In this document: one piece after another, positions 33,850 through 44,850 of the stretch
How the letters are laid out: each line of letters starts with the position of its first letter
How positions within the stretch are numbered: position 1 is the first letter of the stretch
From: Ignelater luminosus
Lineage: Eukaryota; Arthropoda; Insecta; Coleoptera; Elateridae
DNA length: 64,000 nucleotides
Assembly: GCA_011009095.1 (NCBI GenBank)
Contig: VTPC01000032.1
Location: forward strand, 22,133 to 86,132
Direction: 5' to 3'
Notes under the pieces: generated by a model
Told to the model about the DNA's origin: nothing
Database searches by the model: none
The model's input: only the letters and a program-made list of their open reading frames with translations
Translations under genes and position numbers: made by a program

Positions 33850-35250
33850 TGCTGGTATAGTAATTTGGAGTATTGAACACGCTACACTCCACACTTCTGT
33901 AAAAGTACACCAGCCCTCACGGGGTTACATGTATCACAAATATGTTTAGAATATTGGGCACCTTACACTCGATACTGCTGCAAGAATGCATGGTATTAGT
34001 ACAAATTTAGAATATTGGGCGCACTACACTCGATACTGCTGCAAACATACAGCAACCCTTGACAAGGTTACATAGTACCAGTACAAATTTGGATGCTGTA
34101 CTTCATATGCTGCAAAAATACCGTTTTCCCGGATAAGATTATACTGTACCGGTACAGATTTGGAATATACTATGCATACTGCTGCAAAAGTGTACCAACC
34201 CTGATCGGGTTACATGGTAACACAACAAGTTTGGAGTGTTGAGTATGCTACACTTCATACTTCTGTAAAAATACACCAGCTTTGATGGGGTTACATGGTG
34301 CCAGTACAAGTTTTTAAATATTTGGCACGCTATACTTTATATTGCCACAAAAATACACCAGCCCCTAACAAGGTTACATATTACCACAAACGTTTGGAGT
34401 ATTGGGCACGCTACACTCCACACTTCAGTAAAAATACACCAGCCCTAACGGGGTTACAACTTTAAAGTATTGGGCACGTTACACTCTACACTTCTATTAA
34501 AATACACCAGCCATGACGAGGTTACATGGTATCAGTACAAGTTTAGAATATTGGGCATGTTACACTCGATACTGCTGCAAACATACACCAGCCCCTGGCA
34601 AGGTTACATGGTATCACAATATGTCTGGAGTGTTGGGCACGTTACACTCTACACTTCTGTTAAAATACACCAGCCATGACGGGGTTACATAGTATCAGTA
34701 CAAGTTCAGAATATTGGGTATCACGTCGATTCGGCGCACACAAATCGGCGCACGACATTTCGGCGCTGACATATCGGCGCGCGAAGAAATCGGCGCAAAG
34801 ACAAATCGTATTTTGTATTGACTACTTTTCAATTTTATTTATCTTTCAATAAAAGTCATTTATGCAATTTATATTTTGACTGTTTGGCATTTACGCCGTT
34901 TAAGTTAAGCGCCGATTCGTTTATGCGCTGAGTCGACGTAGCGCCGAATTGTCGTACGCCGAATTGTCGCGCGCCGATTTTGCTGCGCCGATTTGTCGTA
35001 GAACCGACTATTGGGCATGTTAAACTCGATACTGCTGAAAAAATACAGCAGCCTCTGACAAGGTTACATGGTACCACAACAACTTTGGAGTATTGGGTAC
35101 ACTACACTTCATACTTCTGTTAAAATACACCAGCCCTGTCGGAGTTACACGGTATCAGTACAAGTTTAGAATATTGGGCACACTGCACACCATACTGCTG
35201 CAGGAATGCAGCAGCTTCTGACAGGGTTACATGGTACCAATATATGTTAG
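33850..35250. repeat. Tandem array of ~80-bp units, about 15 copies
   Basis: Diverged units share the core tttggagtattgggcacgct followed by acactccacacttctg, a variable aaaatacaccagccct, and ggggttacatggtatca. Core starts lie near 33861, 33940, 34007, 34089, 34155, 34229, 34310, 34392, 34460, 34543, 34624, 34705, then 35005, 35084 and 35165. Most spacings are 79-83 bp, with several 66-68-bp units that lost a segment. The jump between 34705 and 35005 is caused by a foldback insertion. Two subtypes alternate: 'ctccacacttctg' and 'ctcgatactgctg', suggesting a higher-order dimer. No coding role is seen. Confidence 0.9.
34721..35008. mobile_element. Foldback-type element with repeated TCGGCGC arms and 9-bp TSD
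   Basis: This 288-bp insert splits one unit of the tandem array. Flanks are tattgggta (34712-34720) and tattgggca (35009-35017), a 9-bp duplication with one mismatch that matches the array's own sequence. The left arm holds five spaced copies of TCGGCGC; the right arm holds the reverse complement GCGCCGA four times plus one variant ACGCCGA, so the arms can fold back. The centre (34810-34890) is AT-rich. No transposase is encoded. Foldback-like and Mutator-type elements are known for 9-bp duplications and repetitive arms, which supports a non-autonomous element of that kind. Confidence 0.8.
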
Positions 35251-35799
35251 CTTTGATTCTGGTGTTCTTATCAACAGTGTTGAATGTCGACGAGATTTAA
35301 ATAAACCCTTCATACTGAATTTGAACAAAGAACTGTTTTAATGTCTACAAAACGTCCCAATACGCTACAACTACTATCGAGAGTTCTCTCACTCTGTCTA
35401 CTTGCATTTCTCCTGTTTGTGTTTTCAATATCTCACAAAAAGGGGACGGTCACCCATTTGTAGAAAATGTTTGAAAATGCAACTGGCTGTGTTCATAAAT
35501 ATAGTATCATATAAACGTCTTTCATTAACTAAGTCTGTTCCAATTTGTTTTATTACAGCTGTTTCGTCTGTGTTTAATAACGTTTTTATCTCCTATTTCA
35601 GCCACGATTTTAATATTCATGCGTCACTGCTGTTTAGTTTATTTTCTGAACAAACTAAATTCATTGACGTTTGATTTTTGTTCATTTTTTGGTTAGTCCT
35701 TTCTTTGTAGCGCAGTCTTTATCAGCCTAATGTAGGTATCTGAAAGTGCATTCATTTTGTAAGCCCATTCTTTTTGTCGCACTCTTTCTTTACTCAAGG
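35251..35799. other. Intronic spacer, no supported gene
   Basis: No clear feature. On the minus strand some frames may be a decayed downstream part of the Jockey-like LINE at 35.8-37.3 kb, but no RT motif could be recognised. Confidence 0.4.
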
Positions 35800-37300
35800 G
35801 CTGCTCTAGATTGAATGCCATTTTTTTAATTTTGACCTAATCGTCCTAGTCTTTGAGAAACTATAAAACTGGTAGCTTCTTGCTAGACAGGAAAATATTA
35901 ATTTCACCAAGCCTGTACGAATATTTCCTTGAAGCATATCACGACGTCTTGGTGTCGAGCTTTGTCAAAAGCTTTCGAAATGGTCAAAAAGATAGGAGCG
36001 AGTTCAAGCTTTCAGACCGACATAAAATTAGTTATGCTATTATGGCCTGGAACTTGGCGGGGTTTAAGTTGATGTAATGACTTCATCGCGTAAATGTCGT
36101 TTAATTAAGTTGGGTCTGCATTGACATTCTAAATATTATGAGCAAAAGTCTTTGCTTTCTTTCTTCTAACTAATTGGCGGTGGAATGGAATTTTGCCATA
36201 CTAGAAGGCGATACATTTCCCAGAGCTTGTAAATCTGTGGAGAGAGCTACCAAATTGGCATTTTTGTGGCTAGAAATAAAATTACATACTGGTATTGAGT
36301 GGATTGAACAAATACCGGTCAACAAGGTGGAGGGTTATTGCCAACGATTAAGACCTTTCATAGGTGGTAAGAAAAGACTTGTAGAGTTTGGAGACGAAAA
36401 CAGATGAATTTTGGATATTCATAGTCAAAACGTTAACAACAGCTTCTAGTTCTTCTGTGAATGTAATTTAATAAAGTGGTTCATAATGGATATTGAGATG
36501 AAAAACTGGTCGGGTGAGGAAGCTCGCGTGCATTGATATTGTGATCAAAGTCGAGGTCACAAATGAAATGGAAATGTCAAGGACGTCAAGACGTCCAATT
36601 CTATAGTGGATGGGTTCAAGGAGGCCTGTAACTACTATGTTGTAATCATCAGCACATGCGGCTGTTCCATCAAGAGTGTTTGACATTTAGGTTTCCAGCT
36701 AAGATGACAGGGTATAAGCCATTTCGGAAATCATAGATGTCCGCAAGAAGAAGGGAATGATTGGACGACAATGAAACATAGAGGTTGTGCATTTTCCATT
36801 AACAGGTGCTAAATCCTGCAGTGAAGGACTCGAACCAAGATGGTAAGCAAATAGTTGTTAGACATACCAAGATAGAAATTTCTCGATCTCTGGCATTCGG
36901 ACGATCGTTATGGTGTAACTGATAATTTGGTAGTCGGAGTTTCAAATTCAGTAAATGAATTTATTAATGAAGATAACAATTGAATTGCAATGAAGTAGCT
37001 GAAATTGTTTTAGCCAAACGCTAAACACAAAAAGGTCTGAGTTGCCGAGGGTGTTCATTAATGCTCAAAATATAGCAGAAGCAACTTACATATCGATTTT
37101 TAGACAGCGTCAGCAATTAATGGTAATAGAGTTGGCAATAGTGTAGTGCGTCTGGTATTGGACGCTTGGACATAAATTCCGATGAGAGAGAGTACCATGC
37201 GAAACCTTCTTTTTAGACCTTTGGGTTTGCTATTACTACAATAACGTCGTCAAGATATACAGAAACCTTTTTATCCCATATGCTGCTATTCGATAAACCA
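35800..37300 (-). mobile_element. Jockey-like LINE fragment (endonuclease and RT pieces)
   Basis: On the minus strand the endonuclease core reads LLLADIYDFRNGLYPVILAG with GNLNVKHS at 36690-36770 (the GDLNAKH active-site block with Asp changed to Asn), then THPL-type and NWTS-type residues in the next frame corresponding to the TPTH...SRxDVLDI block (DVLDISISFVTSTL, 36560-36610). Downstream, at 35830-36060, FLTISKAFDKARHQDVV matches the RT A motif (DxxxAFDxVxH) and is followed by FVQAW and YFPV. Blocks are in the right order for a Jockey-type LINE. Frame changes are frequent and the middle is partly deleted. The 5' border is unclear. Confidence 0.55.
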
Positions 37301-40300
37301 AATGATTAAATTTTTGAACGAATAGATTTTCTGATATTTGGTGCCCCACAAATAATTTATTTTTTATGATTTCCGGTCATTTTTGGATAGTGTTAAGATT
37401 TAAAAGATCAAACCAATCCTATTGAACGTGTTAGTAGAGATTTGGTCACAGCAATTTCTTCATACGTAAAGGATTCGCATCGTGATTGAAACAAACATAT
37501 TATTTGTTCTCAACGTCATGGTGTTGTCGAATCAGTTAGTTTTTAGTTGCCACTTACCAATCTATGATGATTTTTATAATCCCTTTGATTTAGATAAATT
37601 TTTGCAGACGCATTTACCTGGAATGTATCTAAAAATGAAGGAGGAAGTAAGGCTTATGAGCAGAATGTTGGTCAGTATAAATTTTGAAAAGATTTCAGTC
37701 ATTTGATGTAATGACCGTGGATAATTTTCACATGAAGAATGTTAAGAGAATTTCTGTGATTTTTTGCAGGAGTAGTGGTTGCACTTCAGAGATTGCATTT
37801 GGATTTGTATGAATTATTTTTATTTTAGTCTATGCTTCTTTTGCTGAATTTGTGCAATATAACTGGCATTGTTTTGATTTAATAGCTTTTTATTATTTTG
37901 TGGGAGGTTGGTCGGTAGCTTTTTTAAAGGGCAATTTTCATCTCTGCCCTGTTTCTTCTTCTGGCCCCTTATTTAACCTTAACCTTTTGTGGAACACCTT
38001 TTGGTAACTTTGCTGGTTTATTGATCTGGGTTAGGTCTTTTGTAGAATTTTGGTTATATCCATCTTTCGTTTAGTCTGGCTTATCGTTCATGTAATTTGT
38101 ATTTTGGAATTTCAAAATGTTGTCGTTGAAATATTTGGGATTCCATTCTTGATATTACTTGATTCTTAATTTTGACTCAATTCTTGTTTCTTGATTAATA
38201 TCTTTGATTTATTTTTGATTTTGATTTTGGTCATGGTAAAATTGTTTTCATTCCACCTTTGGATTATTTTGGCTTAAATTCTCACACTCGTTATTATATT
38301 CTCAGGTGTATATAGCCTTACCTTCATTTCTCTTTGCTTCTTTGCATCCTTTTGCTTATTTCGCTTGATTCTTGCCGTTTCTCCTACTACAAACTGTTAC
38401 TTTTACTAATATTTTACTTTTTCTTCTATTAGTTATTTTATTTCTCGTCCACACCATCCACGACAGTTTTGTTGAGCTTTATAGTTTGTCAGGAGTTTTC
38501 AGTGAGAAACAATCGTTGCAGTAACTTTTTTTTCTGGCCTGCTTGCCATTCACAACCAGCACTTATTCGGTTTATTTGGTCTGCTCGTATTTTCGGTCTC
38601 GTATGTTGCACGAGCTCTTTCAGTTTTGGTTGATTACTTTGAGAGCCATGTAAAATGAGCACCGCTTTTGCTGCAGCATCTGATGTGCCCTTTTTTTTAA
38701 ATCTTTTCGTGTTTTTTCGGTAGGCTTAGAGTATTTGCCGACTCTTTCCTGAATTTGTAGGTTGATTCATCAAAGCTTTTGCAATTTGAGAAATCTTATT
38801 ACTGCTACTTCAGTTGAGTTATTGCGATAGGAGAGCCCGCACTATCTTTTAATTTGTAGGTGAGGATTTTGATCTTTAATTAATTTTATATCCTTTTGTG
38901 ATACTATAGATAACCGTGACTGTAGATAACCTTAGAATGATTAAAATTTAAGCTTTTTTACAATAAATTGCAACAATATTTACGTATAAAGATGTAATGA
39001 GAATAAAATTACTTTTTTTATAACTATTCTACGAAACGAGAAAATAATAAAAGAAATAATAAAAGTCAATAAACCTAGAAAATTAGATATTGTAAAGCAA
39101 TATTACCTAACCAGTGAATATTATGCAGATAAGTGTCTACTAATAATTACAGAATGTGGAATATGGTGGTTGGTTTTAAGATAGCTTAACAGGAAATGCA
39201 ATTTAGCTGTAGGTATTAATGTTTATGAAACGACGTTGTTTACATAATACAAGCTCTGAGCGGTAATGTTTGTAAAAACTAGACTCCTTGTTATTCAAAC
39301 AACCAGAACAATAAAAAGTAGTAGCTGCACTTTTAGAATGTTGCCAAGTACAGTTGTAAAAGTATTTTTAGCATAGATTACTCAAATATGTTACTAGAGT
39401 CAAATACATTTTGATTTCATAAATTTTTTTAATAAAAAAGTGAAACAGAAAAGTAAATTTTTTGTGAAGCTTCATTGGTTTTTTTTCAGAGTATAATTTA
39501 CAGGCTACGTAGGCCTCTTTATAAATTACTCACAAATTGAATCCGACATTTAGGTCCTACTGGAATTACAGTTTTATGTTATTAAAATGCGTATAAATAG
39601 TTTTAACAGTGTTGCATTGTTAGAGAAAATTAAATTTTGTAACCTAACGCTATGTATATTAATCAGATTAAGAAAAAATAAAAAAGATTAAAATCAATCT
39701 TACTGGAAACAATACCGTGATACTTAGAATCAGAACTTGTCAAGATTTCTCACCTTTATAGTGGGAATACGCAAATCGGATCCCAAGACGAACCTTCTTA
39801 ATGCGGTCAATGAAAGGTCATGGTCAAATTGGATCCCTCATCCACAGATAAATCTTAAGGGATGCTAATGTGACTAATTACATAATTTCACCAATCTGTG
39901 AATACTTCCTTGATGTAATGATACAACAAACCGGAACAGAATCTTGGGGGGTTAAATCTGTAATAATTAAATAATTTGATTTTCATCATTTCGGTTTGTG
40001 AATACTTGTAATTCTTTTTTTTCTAAATCTATTTTAATTTCAAACCAGAGAAAAACAAAAAAGTATTGAAGTTTTTTATCTTCTATATTTACTGTATTTA
40101 TTTTTCGTTCACTGTTGCGATGTATACTTAATAAAAATTAATAGTGTTCTAACTTGGAATTACTATCGATTCCATGTGAATTTATTTAAATACAATTTAG
40201 GTACCTCTGATAAAGGCATCAGCAATATTGATTGAGTTTATATATATTTATTTTGCGTCTTTTTAATTTCGCTAGCTCTGAGTAAATAGCTTGATACCCT

Positions 40301-41219
40301 GAGCAATTACGTAAGAAAACGCTTTTAGTCCATCTTCTTTTCGTGCCGCAACAGTTGCGTTGAATCAGACGTCACATTGTAAGGTGTCTTTTATGCCTTA
40401 TTCCAGTACTGACTATAAATACGGTTATTAGATACTTTCGTGTACTTTGTCGAGTCAAACAAGATTCCTCTAGAGTTGAATGAGCTGTCAAATGTTGAAT
40501 CCTTCTGAGTTTCCCGATCTTGCCAAACTGGCTGGTTCAAAGCGTTTGATTCCGCTGACTTAGTAAAAATGATGAAACCAGTATTGAGTTCACGTTGTTG
40601 CTATTTCCAAAGCAGAAATCTGCTGGACAGAGCCATTTGTTTGGAATTTTAACTGTTGGTTACATGCTTTTCGTTCTGAATCTCGCAGTGAATTTTCATT
40701 TCTACCTGTATTACGAAAAATATTGTCCTGGCAGTTCACAAGGCTTTTTAACTTTTTGGATTTGGATGGAACTCAGAGGATTCAGAGTTTTTAGATCTCT
40801 CTGACTTACCTAGAAACAGAAGTGGCCTTTCGCTGTTACTAAAAGCTCAATATTAAGGACCTTGAATGGCAACGAACAAATAGACATTTTAGGCTCTTTG
40901 GTGCCCGCCGAAATTGTCGATTTTATTCAGGTACAAAATTTTAGTAAAAGTCAAATTTGAAAAGAGCAGCAGGTAATCCGGGTGAGATTCAAGTACTTTT
41001 GGCTTTTGCTGAGATTCTAACCTTTAATTTGGATATCTCACTTTTGGTGAAAATTTTTCCATAACAGCGATTATCCGATTCGGTGGCATCGAATGCCCTT
41101 AAAAACATCACCTATGTAATTGTCTCCTCCATTGCGCTTTTCTGAAAGTAGTCATTGAAAACCATCTCACCTTTCTGCTCTACTTCTTAATTTTATTTGA
41201 GATCAAGGAGATGGTCCTA
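37301..41219. other. Intronic, AT-rich, no supported gene
   Basis: No coding region was supported. The part from 37400 to 38550 could be a decayed LINE ORF1 on the minus strand (Gln/Asn/Lys-rich frames, for example LPTNLPQNNKKLL near 37890-37930), upstream of the Jockey-like fragment, but no zinc knuckle is clear. A hydrophobic 69-codon plus frame at 40595-40804 has no support as a gene. The rest is plain AT-rich sequence. Confidence 0.4.
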
Positions 41220-42125
41220 GATAACAGAACCAAGTACAAGAACGAGAAGAATTCTTTAGTAAAACAGCTATAAGAAATGATACGACCCGGCGAAACCATT
41301 CACATTGCCAACAACAGTACATTTATCGATGAAAGCGGAAACTCAGAAACGGACACCCAGATTAACTATATGTCTAGAACAGACAAGCAGAAAATGGAGA
41401 ACGAAAACATCCATTTCAGCAAACAACGACAAAAGAAGAATTATAATTTTCTGCACAAGGAATGGTTATGTACTGTACGTCAGAAAATTAATAGAATTAG
41501 GAGTATTATAATGGAGGAGAAAAATACAGCATAGAAATATACATAAAGAAAAAACAAGAAATGATAGACGAACAAACTAAGACAGGACGTAATTACCAGG
41601 AACAGAGAAGAATAGGTGGCAAGACAAAAACAGAAGAAAATAGTTGTTAAGCCTAAGGAAGACGGGAGTACACACGCTGAAGTATTAAGAGAAATGAAAA
41701 GAAACACTGACATAAATGAAATACAAATGAGAATAAACAATATTAAGAGGAACGAAGTGAACAAAGCAACATTACAATTTGTGGTTGAAAACAAACTGAA
41801 GGAACTTGTAGTAATGGAAAAAGAAGGAAATAGAAGCAAGTTATAATAATGGACATCAAAAACACAATAATAAAGAAGGAAGTATTATACTAGATTAGGC
41901 AGAAATTAGGGGAAGAAAATATTAAAGAAACTGACAAAAATAATAATAAGTGATAAATAGAATAAAATTAAAATAAAAAAAATCATCTGCAATAGTACCA
42001 ATTATTACTGTTACGTAGGTTAGAAGGCAGGGCACATCGTAAACAAAATAACCTGCACTACGTATAAAAAGCTAATGGAGGAGTTCAGGAAAAACAGGTT
42101 GAACTTAGAAAATATTTCAAGTTAT
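41220..42125 (+). pseudogene. R1/LOA-like LINE gag (ORF1) remnant
   Basis: The plus-strand frame at 41616-41846 reads KKIVVKPKEDGSTHAEVLRE then MKRNTDINEIQMRINNIKR and ends VVENKLKELVVMEKEGNRSK. This matches the central part of R1/LOA-type ORF1 proteins (VxVxPKExxTSAEVLxxIKxxVNPxExGI...). The preceding 41277-41534 frame is Lys/Glu/Gln-rich, like the N-terminal half. A possible zinc-knuckle remnant (KAGH / RAHRKQN) follows near 42020-42060. After that the sequence changes to RTE. The continuation of the R1-like element, its endonuclease, resumes at about 43.7 kb, on the far side of the RTE. Confidence 0.6.
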
Positions 42126-43720
42126 TGTGAATAGAGGGCGTGCTGCAGCAATACCGTGGCAAGGGCAAGGGCTGAAGCAGTTAACAAAGCGTATGAAGAG
42201 TTAGAAAGAAATCAGGATAGCCAAAGCAAGAGATAAAGCGTCGAAGGATATAACGTACGTGAGACAAATAAAGGATGAATCAGGAGCAGTACTGCAGGAT
42301 CAAGTGAAGATACCGATGAGGTGAAAAGAGTATTTCGAGATGTTATTAAATGAGAAAACCCCAGAGAAAGGAGTAAGAATGGCGATTCAAATTAAGCCGT
42401 GGTTTAAGAGATTAGTAGAAAAGAGGTGAAATGTGCTCTAAAAAGAATGAAAAATTGAAAGGCAGCAGGGGCGGACCTGATACCAACGTAAGTATGAAAA
42501 ACCTTGGACGAGGGAGGTACGGAAGTGCTATGGGATTTATTTAAGAAACTATTGCAACAGGAGGTAATACCGGAAGAATGATACCAACATATAAACGAAA
42601 AGGGGATGTGCAGTACTGTGGGAATTATAGACGCATAAAGCTAATGTCACATACTATGAAGGTCTGAGAAAGAGTCATTGAAGGAAGGATTAGGCAGGCA
42701 CCGAGGCAATTGGTGGAGAAGTGTAGAGAGATGCAAGTCGAGATGCACATGGTCTTTATTGACCTTGAGAAGGCATATGACAGGGTACCCAGGTAAGACG
42801 TTTGGAGGTGTATAAGAAAGAAGGGACGCTAGAGAAGTACGTACGGCTGGCTAAAGAAATGTATAAGAGGATGAAGATTGCTGTGAAGAGTAATAGTGAG
42901 CCTGCATCAAGGATCGGCACTCAACCCGTACATGTACGACCTAGTGATAGATGTGTCAGTGAAAGATGTAAAGAAGGAAGCACCCTGGAGCATGCTGTTT
43001 GCACATGACATTGTTCTGTGCGAATTTACCCGAGAGCAACTGGAGGGAAAGTTGAAGAAGTGGAAGAAAGCACTGGAAGAGAGCGGGATGAGAATCAATA
43101 GCATGAAAACGGAATATACGACAACAAGAGAAGCGGAAGGCATGTTTATAAAACTTCGGGAAGAACAGTTACCATCTTTCAAGATGTTTCAAGTACCTCG
43201 GGTCAAATATACAGAGCAATGGAGGGTTGGATGCAGTGATTTCAGCATAGAATGAGCTGCGGATGGTTGAAATGGAAAAAGATAAGTGGAGTACTGTGCG
43301 GTAGAAACGTGAGCAGCAGGATGAAAACAAAGATGTATAAAACGTGGCCTGTTACGAGGACCCAAGAAAATAGAATGGAAGTGGCTGGGATAAGGATGTT
43401 AAGGTGGATGTGTGGAGTAACTAGAAAAGACATGATCAAAAATGAGCTTATCAGAGGATCGGTCAAGGTTGGGCCTATTGGCAAAAAGATCCAAGAGAGC
43501 AGGCTAAGATGGTTTGGGCATGTGCAAAGAAAGGATGAGAACTACCTTGAGAAGATTGAGGTTGGTGACAGAAGTTGGAAAGGAAGGGCAAAGACAAGGT
43601 GGAAGGAGAAGGAGAATGAAGATCTCCGAGAGAAGACGCTCTAGACAGGGAAGAGTGGCGAGAGAAAATATAAGACGGGAATGCCGACCGCATTTGAATG
43701 GAACAAAGCACCGTAAAAGA
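42126..43720 (+). mobile_element. RTE-clade LINE copy B, nested in the R1-like element
   Basis: The plus strand reads ARARAEAVNKAYEELERNQD (42160-42215), VKCALKRMKN (42430-42460), GDVQYCGNYRRIKLMSHTMK (42605-42660), REMQVEMHMVFIDLEKAYDR (42728-42785), LHQGSALNPYMYDLVIDVSV (42900-42960), SMLFAHDIVLCEFTREQLEG (42990-43050; YADD-type box as FAHD), SMKTEYTTTREAE, and MLRWMCGVTRKDMIKNELIR with LRWFGHVQRKDENY (43395-43550), ending at the REEWREKI motif near 43650. It lacks endonuclease, and about 25 codons around the QxGF box are deleted at 42700. It is closely related to copy A at 7.2-8.55 kb. The D-to-H change in the active site and several stops make it inactive. Confidence 0.85.
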
Positions 43721-44850
43721 AGGGGAAAAGGGCATGATGCAATTGATCTTGTACAGGAGACTGCAAAAGAAAATAAAACTGACATAGTAATTCTGGAAAA
43801 ACCAAATAAAAGCTACGTAAGCAAGAGGCAATGGTGCAAAAATAAAAATAGCGACGTGGCTATAAAAGTTTACAACAAACAGACTAAGGTGACAGCATAC
43901 GATATCAAAAACGAAGACTTTCTATGAATGCTACAGCGTATAGGAAGCACTCTGAAGGTACTCGACTAGCAGGAAACTTGAACTCCAGAACAACTGAATG
44001 GGGATCTTTCCGAACAGGCAACAGGGGGCAAATACTATTAAGATGAATGGCAGAACACCGACTGATCATCCAAAATAGGGGAACTAAACCCACATTCGTG
44101 AGAGACATCAGCAAATTGGGTATTAATTTAACTATGCGTTCAGATAACATAGCAAATTGGATTTGAAAGTGGGCTGTAGATGAGGAGGAAAGCCCCAGTC
44201 TACATAGATTAATTCGATTTGAGATTCCCGATCAAAAAGCAAAACAGAAAAAGGAAGCAAAATGAGTCAATAAAAAGGAAGAAATACCGGTCTTTTTAGA
44301 CGTATTAAGAAAAGAACTCTACAAGACCCGAAACACAAACGCAAGAAAACTGACAAAGGCCACAGCAAAACCAGTGAAGACAACATTCAGAAAATCAAGA
44401 ACGGGGCGCAAACAAGGCCCCATCTGTTGGTGAAACGATGATATAGCAACAAAAAGAAAAGACTGCTTAGCAGCAAGAAGGAAAGTAACTAGAGAACATA
44501 AAAGAAAAAGATTAACAGAAGAAGAGCAGGGACAAATAAAACTAGAATATAAAAACAGGAAACAGAAACTCCGAAGAAAGGTAATAAAGGCCAAATAAGC
44601 ATGTAAAGAGATACTTATGTTTCCTAGAATAGATCTGGAGGCAAACGAATAGGTAATAGTTGCTAAGAATCTCTTCCCAACAAACGAACAAAACACTTGG
44701 AGAGACATATAAGTTCAAGAAGGGAAAATATCATTATTCACGGTACAAGACGTCCAGGCAGCAGCCAAAAAGTTCCCAGGACCTGATCAGATAATCCCGG
44801 AGTTGGCCAACGAAATTATAAAAAAACTTCAACATTAATTACAGAGTAAC
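43690..44850 (+). pseudogene. R1/LOA-like LINE endonuclease, continued 3' of the RTE
   Basis: The plus strand carries AIDLVQETAKENKTDIVILE and KPNKSYVSKRQWCKNKNSDV (43735-43860), then after frameshifts GDLNSRTTEWGSFRTGN-like residues (43990-44030), HRLIIQNRGTKPTFVRDISK (44055-44115), SLHRLIRFEIPD (44195-44235), KQGPICWWNDDIATKRKDCL (44410-44470) and KKFPGPDQIIPELANEIIKK (44765-44830). In order these are the endonuclease N-terminus, GDxN block, NRG..PTFVR block, the SDHxxIxFEI block, the linker WWxxE block and the pre-RT KAPGPDxIPPE block. The element stops before the RT core. With the gag remnant at 41.2-42.1 kb it forms one LINE split by the RTE. Confidence 0.7.

Noticed and set aside
40595-40804. 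Hydrophobic plus frame with NLAVNFHFYLYYEKY, reminiscent of a GPCR seventh helix
   Set aside because: Too short, lacks the NPxxY motif and has no supporting exons nearby; likely chance in AT-rich DNA.
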